Shown: positions 1 through 5,253 of the stretch, piece after piece
Layout: each line of letters begins with the position of its first letter
Numbering within the stretch: the stretch's first letter is position 1
NCBI GenBank assembly: GCA_002791215.1
Contig: PFWQ01000040.1
Location: 1 to 5,253 of the forward strand
Direction: 5' to 3'
From: a candidate division SR1 bacterium CG_4_9_14_3_um_filter_40_9
Lineage (GTDB): Bacteria; Patescibacteriota; Gracilibacteria; Absconditabacterales; Absconditicoccaceae
DNA length: 5,253 nucleotides
Program-made: the position numbers and the translations under genes
The notes under the pieces: model-generated
What the model was told of the DNA's origin: nothing
Database searches by the model: none
The model's input: the letters and a program-made list of their open reading frames with translations, nothing else

Positions 1-1
1 T

Positions 2-2875
2 GGTCAATCTGGCACGTCAGAAAATCTAAAAGATTTACGAGCACGGAATATAAATATTTCCAATCTCATAGGCACATGAATTGTAAAAGTAAACGTGTGA
101 TGAGAATATGCACATCAATTTAATTATGCTGGTGTGGTGACGAGTAGTTTGGATGGCGACATAAATAAAGCACAATATCTTGGTTTAGAGTGAGGAGTAG
201 CAGAAGTATTCGTCTGAGCTGTACCGACAATTTCCATCTTGGAATGAGGAGCCGCCTACAAAATTTCTCCTAAAGCTGCCATTGAACAGATGTATAAACA
301 ATACAATGATGTCACATCATTGCTATTCGACATAGACAATGATACATCCAAATGATTGAAGAAAGCGACAAAAAATGATATCTCCAGCAAGGATAATTTA
401 ACAAAATTTCTCGAAGAAAGATATAATAATTTATACGAATCATTAAATTTGGCCACAGCTCCAAAAAAAGACAATCAAATGGCGACATTTTTGAAGAACA
501 ATGAGAAGTTTATCAAGGATGCCATTCCACAGATAGCTAACTATTTTGAGATCAATGGTGTGTTTGATGCTATCAAGGTCGGTGCTGCGGACAAAGTCAA
601 GGCCACAAAAATGATTCTGAATGTTCTCCAGGAAGGCATTACTAATGAATGGAGAGAAGTGAGATATGAAAATATGGCTGGTACGATGCATGTATCCAAA
701 GTTGGAATTGGCGTGGGTGCTATTCTTATAGCAGGAGTATATCCTATGTTGTATCCCAAATTTTCATTGAAACTTACGCATTGGAGAAATAATTATATCA
801 ACGTCAAAGGACAAAAACAACTAGATGAGGCATTGATCAATGAAGGAGCAATTAATGAAAAGTTTGATATATTTACGCCAGAGCCGCCAAGTATCGAAGC
901 ATATGCCGCATACATCAAATCCAGATTTAATATTCCTGGCAAGTTAAAAGATAAGGAAGGAAACGAGGTGACAGACGATGGTGGTAATTCGATAGATATA
1001 TTAGAGACAGGAAAAACTAAAGAATGATCTTTATATATCAGATACAATGGAACCGCGGTAAATCGCATCACAGACATTATCGATATCCGCAAAAAAAAAG
1101 TAAAAGAGGATACAGGTGAAGAGTATAAGCGAGAGGAAATCATAAAATTTTCTGAAGACGAAAGAACGATAATTATAGGAGACGCAGGAAAAATTACTGC
1201 ATATACACAGTCTGATGGTGAAGGCAAAAGATGCTTTTTAACGCTGGGAGGAGAGGGTATGAAAAATACTACCAAATTAAATCCTGACTTATACAAAGAA
1301 AATGAAATAAAACAAAAAATGTCATTTGATAAGTTTGATGGAACCTATAAGACATGGGACCAAGAAAAGATAAAATCTGATATCATAAATAAACTTGCTA
1401 TGAAAAATAATGCAGACAAGGATGTCATACTCAAGCTATTTGCCGCAGACTGAACACTCCAGGATCCGAATATCGCATGAATAACGATAGTAGACAATAA
1501 TAAATTGATTTGAACGAAATTATCTGCAGGGACTTTGACAATAATAAAATCTACCGATGGGAAAACATATGAGCTAGGGCACAGTACAATACCATCAGAC
1601 AAATTATGAATCAAGTTTATAGATTTGACGGATATCGAGAAAGTAGAAAAGAAAACAGAGAAAGTTGTAGAAAAGAATTTTGAAGCAGGAGATGTGTTGA
1701 TAAGTTTCAAAAATGAAATGCTCAGAGCGCAGAAAGCGATAGATAAAATTTCTTTGTCTTTGAAGGATGTCGCAAATCTCGAACGAAAAGATAAGCAGAA
1801 TCGTATCCTGGATCCAAACTTTATAAAATTTACAACGGCAGCTTTTGGCGGAAATTATGAAGTTGCAAAAAATTGCCTTATACTTCTACTCAAGAAGGAG
1901 ACAAGTGCTTGTCAAGAAGTGATTACCTTACTCAACAGCGTAAAAGATCAAAAAACGATTGCATATATAGTTAAGAGATTCGTCGCTATCCTTGCTTACG
2001 AAGATGTATATCAACCAAAAACAATCGGTGCAATTGTGGCGCAGAGATCAAATATGTCTGCTGGTCTCAAATGACCATCAGGTGAAGCATTCCCTGCCGA
2101 TCTCAAAAAAGAATTCAGATGAAATAGCTCTGATAATTCTAAGATATTAGGAGGACAAAGATTGGAATGGTCAAAGCTTATTGACACGTATGCCGATAAA
2201 CACACAGAAAGGAGCAACATAATATTAGGATATACAGCATTTTATAGGGCCAACAATCAGACAGGATATATGATGATGTCATTGGGAGATGTAAATATCA
2301 TCAAAGAATCACAGAAAAAAGTAGACAATCAATTAGACGCCCAGAAGTGGCTTATCAACAATATGAAAGCAGAATGAAAGAATATGAAAGCAGAATGACC
2401 CGAAACAGAAATTCTTTTGGAGAACATAAGAAATATGCTGCCTGCCGAAGACGCAAAATGGTTCACCAAAAAGGAGATGTTTGAGCTACTGGAAAGTGAA
2501 AATTGAACAATAACACATAATATTGACAATAGGAAGAAAACAATTACAATAAAGAAAGAAGCTGTCTTCTATCTGATGGCAGAATGTGTGAATGAATCGA
2601 TTGGATTGAAAATACTTGAGCTCACCGTGGAAGAGACAAAAGATGAAAACATTTACAAAAAATATGATGCACAAGGTGTGGCGATAGAAAATAAAGTCGC
2701 CTCTACTACAATCGCAGGAAGGAATCTTTCTAGCTCCATGAAGGCATGATCATACGCAGAAGAGGTATGAGTCGATTTATCGCTAGTCAAGACAGAAAAA
2801 AAATCTGATGATGAGAGTGGCGCAGGACTGTGAGAGAAGCCGGTAGATGACCAAAGTGGTGCCGATCTTGATTAA
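2..2875 (+). CDS. Large uncharacterised protein, 5' end missing, read with UGA = Gly
   Basis: The frame is open from base 2 to a TAA at 2873-2875 (957 codons; the true start lies outside the window) once its 20 in-frame TGA codons are read as Gly. I do not recognise the family. Residue numbers count from base 2. Residues 1-100 are Gly-rich with beta-like alternation. Residues 100-230 are Lys/Glu/Asn-rich and probably helical. Residues 234-252 (V-G-I-G-V-G-A-I-L-I-A-G-V) are the only clear hydrophobic stretch, a possible membrane helix. Residues 343-540 mix beta-like and charged segments, 541-800 are mainly helical and Lys-rich, and the last 25 residues are acidic and Gly/Ser-rich. Cysteines are few, unlike the two exported proteins that follow 45 bases downstream. 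Glycine codon use is uneven: residues 119-483 almost avoid TGA. A standard-code caller would report up to five separate short genes here. Confidence is high for the reading frame and nil for function. Confidence 0.88.
2360..2401 (+). repeat. 21-base in-frame tandem duplication
   Basis: Two adjacent 21-base units (2360-2380 and 2381-2401) share their first 18 bases exactly and differ only in the last codon (AAG versus CCC). They encode NMKAEGK followed by NMKAEGP, each with Gly written as TGA. The copy keeps the reading frame, so it looks like a recent slippage or duplication in a Lys/Glu-rich, probably flexible segment of the large gene. Confidence 0.9.
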
Positions 2876-2898
2876 AAAAAGAATGAAAAATACTTTGT

Positions 2899-2904
2899 TT
2901 TAAT
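2899..2904 (+). promoter_or_regulatory. Possible -10 box upstream of the first exported-protein gene
   Basis: TTTAAT matches the bacterial -10 consensus TATAAT at five of six positions and lies in the 45-base gap after the large gene, 22 bases before the ATG at 2921. No convincing -35 box is visible at normal spacing. The main support is that the next gene has a similar hexamer at exactly the same distance. In AT-rich DNA such hexamers occur by chance, so this is weak. Confidence 0.25.
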
Positions 2905-2920
2905 ACATGATTACACAGTA

Positions 2921-3985
2921 ATGAAAAACAAAACAGCCAGCAAACAAAATCCAAAAGTGGCAATAACAATAGGGATACTCGCTATGTCGTTTTTTCCTAT
3001 TGCCTTGTTTGCAAATGTGCCTGTATGAGGTGAAGTACCTCAAAGTACTGTAACAAGCCCATCGTCTGATTGTTCTACAAATTATGATTATGCTGTGTAT
3101 GAATGACAAGGCTTCACAAGTTATTATCGGCAGACGCCAAATGATTTAGCATCATCGTGGGAATATTTTCCAGATATTAATGTAAAAATATATAATCCAA
3201 ATGGATTGCTCTGAAATGTCGTATGACAAAATACTTTATGAGGGAAACTACCTGCATTTAAATATAAATCAAACGGTAGGCCAGGAACCAATCATTTTAC
3301 TTTTTGAGGAGTAGCAACAGTATATGTATATTCACAAGATGATAATACGTATGCTATCAAGCCCAATCCCAATACTACAAGAACTACTATGGCAGCGCAG
3401 ATCATACATGATTTTTTCAGGAAACAAATAGCATCACGATGAGGAAATCCATATACGATGACATATTTACCACTGGGATCAACAGTTTCGCAATCATTTA
3501 CAGCGACTCCATCTGCATGGTATGGAATGAAAGAAACAATCAAATGTCAAAACTTTTATATCGCCAAATGCAGTGATGGGATAATTGATAATGCGAATAA
3601 GACAGGTGATGCACTCACTGATGGCTTGTCTGGAATCTTAGTGAATGGTATGATAGTACATTGGCGGAGCACGGATTTCACCTGAGAAGTATGTGACGAT
3701 GGAAATACTGTAGATGGAGATGGATGTAATGCGACATGTAGTGGCGTAGGCGGATGAGCGGCATATTGTGGCGACAGCATAATAAATGATGGTTTGACTG
3801 ACACATGACACTGACCAACATATTTTAGCGGATGAATTGAGATGATAGAGCAATGCGATGATTGACCTCGGGACGACATAACATCAAGCTGAAATCATGA
3901 CGGATATCAATATGCTGCCTGTGGTTCTACATATTGTGAACTTAACACAGAACCAGAACAATTACCAGAAGAACTCGGACAATAA
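2921..3985 (+). CDS. Exported cysteine-rich protein with DUF4215-type repeats, UGA = Gly
   Basis: A complete gene of 354 residues, ATG to TAA, with 14 in-frame TGA and 27 GGN glycine codons. The N-terminus is a Sec-type signal peptide: basic M-K-N-K, a hydrophobic core at about residues 13-30, and likely cleavage after A-L-F-A (residue 31). Residues 45-205 form a probable beta-rich domain with one cysteine (C51) near its start. Then come C209 and C217, and a Myxococcus-type disulfide-rich repeat at 258-273, C-D-D-G-N-T-V-D-G-D-G-C-x3-C (DUF4215-like). A second, degenerate unit spans C283 to C339 and keeps C-D-D-G at 312-315 but lacks the G-D-G-C part. The ten cysteines could all pair. There is no membrane anchor at the C-terminus (ends E-E-L-G-Q), so it is probably secreted or held by other surface proteins. 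The start is fixed by the signal peptide, not by a Shine-Dalgarno, which is absent. Its role is unknown; surface binding is inference. Confidence 0.9.
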
Positions 3986-3990
3986 TCTTT

Positions 3991-3996
3991 TATATT
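3991..3996 (+). promoter_or_regulatory. Possible -10 box upstream of the second exported-protein gene
   Basis: TATATT matches TATAAT at five of six positions and sits 22 bases before the ATG at 4013, in a 27-base gap. No -35 box at usual spacing and no Shine-Dalgarno is visible between it and the start. It matches the position of the hexamer before the previous gene, which suggests each paralogue could carry its own short promoter. Co-transcription from upstream is equally possible. Confidence 0.25.
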
Positions 3997-4012
3997 TCAA
4001 CACCCTATACCA

Positions 4013-5253
4013 ATGAAAAAGATTTGTACTACTATTCTCTTCTCTATGATAATCTGATTATCTCTGATTGCGAATTTTTCTTTCGCTCAGACTTCTCCAA
4101 ATTATGGAGACAATAGAGTAATAGTGACAACTGGAGCTATATCAAATATTGCAGATTGATGTGATCCGTATGGATCCTATGTTTTTTATGAATGAAGTCC
4201 TGTATATTTTCTTCTATATTCTGAGCCATTAAAAACAGATAATTATTGAATTTTCAATGATAGTATTGCCCGAAAATATGGAGACATATTTAGCAGCGCC
4301 CTCAAAATACCGTTTTCTTCCAGCGTGCAGCCAAAAAATGGGACACCCAATACGCCTAGCAACAAAATAATTGTAACACAAGCATCAGACTGAATTTTTA
4401 CAATACCTGCATGATATTCTACGCCTAGAACCCAGCCGGCATGACAACTCGTCACACTTACGCACTATAGATTGTTACGTAGTACGAATCCCATGATAAC
4501 ATATTATTATACGAACTTCTTGTGAGTGAAATATGATATGCAAGCGTCAGCAAATTTTTCTCCAAACCCAAACTGGAAAAAAGCTTGTGTGACATATTAT
4601 CTAGGAAGATGCGGTGATGGTGTAATGGATGTTGCTGGTTGAGGAATAGATACGCCGGAATGATTTAAAACATGGCACGCTACATCTATTATACCAGCAG
4701 AACAATGCGATGATGGGAATACAGTTAGTGGTGATGGATGTAGTAGCACTTGTCAAAATGAAAGTGTGTGACCTCCAACATGTTCAGGTCTTATAGTTTC
4801 TCCTACGACAGGGAATACCACTACACAATATGATATCACTTGTCGATGAGACAATGCGACATCTTATTCCGTAAGCGTCACAAATAGCAATGGTGTAGTT
4901 TACTGACGGTCACCGTTGATTCAAACTTGAGCAACATTCCACGTTGGGATGCTCGGACCATTATCAGGAGGAGCCAATACAATTATCTGTACGGCAAACG
5001 GAGCAAATGGCGCTACAGCAATCTGTCCTCCTACGACAGTTGTCGTGGGCGTTCCAGTAGCACCTGCATGTACAATGCATGCATATACAACAGGAGGAAA
5101 TATTATCCCAGATTGATCAACTATTTTAGAAAATTCTTCACCACGTTTCCGATGTGAACTTACTAACGGAGCAGCAATGGCTGCCAATCCATATAACTTC
5201 TATTTCACTTTATGATGATCGCCGATTTCTACAACTCCGATGCCACAAGTTTC
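4013..5253 (+). CDS. Exported cysteine-repeat protein with Ig-like domains, 3' end missing, UGA = Gly
   Basis: The first 413 codons of a gene that runs off the right edge, with 17 TGA and 26 GGN glycine codons. M-K-K followed by a hydrophobic core and F-S-F-A (22-25) is a classic Sec signal peptide, cleaved before Q26. Its residue 15 is a TGA codon, so standard decoding would stop inside the signal. Residues 45-190 resemble the N-terminal domain of the gene 27 bases upstream: both have a Cys (C50 here), then Y-x-Y/F-x-x-Y-E-G about ten residues later. C192 and C200-G-D-G lead into the disulfide-rich repeat at 232-247, C-D-D-G-N-T-V-S-G-D-G-C-S-S-T-C. From 257 on, two Thr/Ser/Val-rich beta segments begin P-T-C (257) and P-A-C (353), each with a further Cys 20-28 residues later (C277, C381). 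This fits tandem Ig-like or PKD-like domains. Probably a cell-surface or secreted protein; ligand unknown. Confidence 0.88.

Noticed and set aside
793..1296. A 167-residue minus-strand open frame
   Set aside because: It lies opposite the large plus-strand gene in a stretch nearly free of TGA on the plus strand. Its product is Ser/Pro/Phe-rich with no recognisable domain, as expected for an antisense shadow.
356..2377. A row of separate short plus-strand genes (356-1027, 1259-1453, 1625-2074, 2162-2377)
   Set aside because: All are in the same frame, end at TGA, and the sequence between them is open too. They are pieces of one gene once UGA is read as Gly; several have TTG or internal ATG starts with no ribosome site.
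2874..2920. Terminator in the gap after the large gene
   Set aside because: There is an A-run (2874-2880) on the plus strand but no inverted repeat followed by a T-run. The 27-base gap at 3986-4012 also has no hairpin.
2907..2921. Four-codon mini-frame (M-I-T-Q) whose TAA overlaps the ATG at 2921, suggesting translational coupling
   Set aside because: It has no ribosome site and is short enough to arise by chance; the next gene start has no such element.
4927..5157. A 76-residue plus-strand open frame near the right end, and its minus-strand partner at 4921-5187
   Set aside because: Both overlap the Ig-like part of the exported protein in other frames, lack any motif, and are explained by the real gene's codons.
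2921..5253. Pseudogenes riddled with nonsense mutations
   Set aside because: Only TGA interrupts the frames. No in-frame TAA or TAG and no frameshift occurs, and the signal peptides and cysteine repeats are intact, which decay would not produce.
2..5253. UGA as tryptophan (code 4) or selenocysteine
   Set aside because: TGA falls at Gly positions of C-D-D-G and G-G motifs, TGG is in normal use for Trp, and 51 sites is far too many for selenocysteine.

Overview
The window reads as a fragment of a bacterium that uses genetic code 25, in which UGA means glycine. That points to the candidate phyla Gracilibacteria (BD1-5/GN02) or Absconditabacteria (SR1). With the standard code the plus strand breaks into short pieces. 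If TGA is read as Gly, it resolves into three long genes, all on the plus strand and all in the frame that starts at base 2. I count 51 in-frame TGA codons. Both stop codons inside the window are TAA. The sequence alone does not separate the two phyla.

Layout: (1) Bases 2-2875 are the 3' part (957 codons) of a very large gene cut by the left edge. Its product is highly charged, mostly helical by eye, has one hydrophobic stretch and an acidic tail, and matches no family I recognise. (2) Bases 2921-3985 are a complete 354-residue exported protein with a signal peptide and C-terminal cysteine-rich repeats of the DUF4215 / Myxococcus disulfide-rich type (CDDGN...GDGC...C). (3) Bases 4013-5253 are the first 413 residues of a paralogous exported protein. 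It has the same N-terminal region and the same cysteine repeat, followed by what look like two immunoglobulin-like beta domains, the second cut by the right edge.

The gaps between genes are 45 and 27 bases. No Shine-Dalgarno sequence or hairpin terminator is visible in them, but each carries an AT-rich -10-like hexamer exactly 22 bases before the ATG. Genes 2 and 3 are probably extracellular or cell-surface proteins stabilised by disulfides. That the cluster acts in surface or host contact is inference from architecture and from the symbiotic or predatory habit known for these phyla. No RNA genes, mobile elements, CRISPR arrays or origins were seen.

The two most useful points for follow-up are the recoding itself and its uneven use. 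A 365-codon stretch of the first gene encodes 25 of its 26 glycines with GGN, whereas elsewhere about 38% of glycines are TGA.
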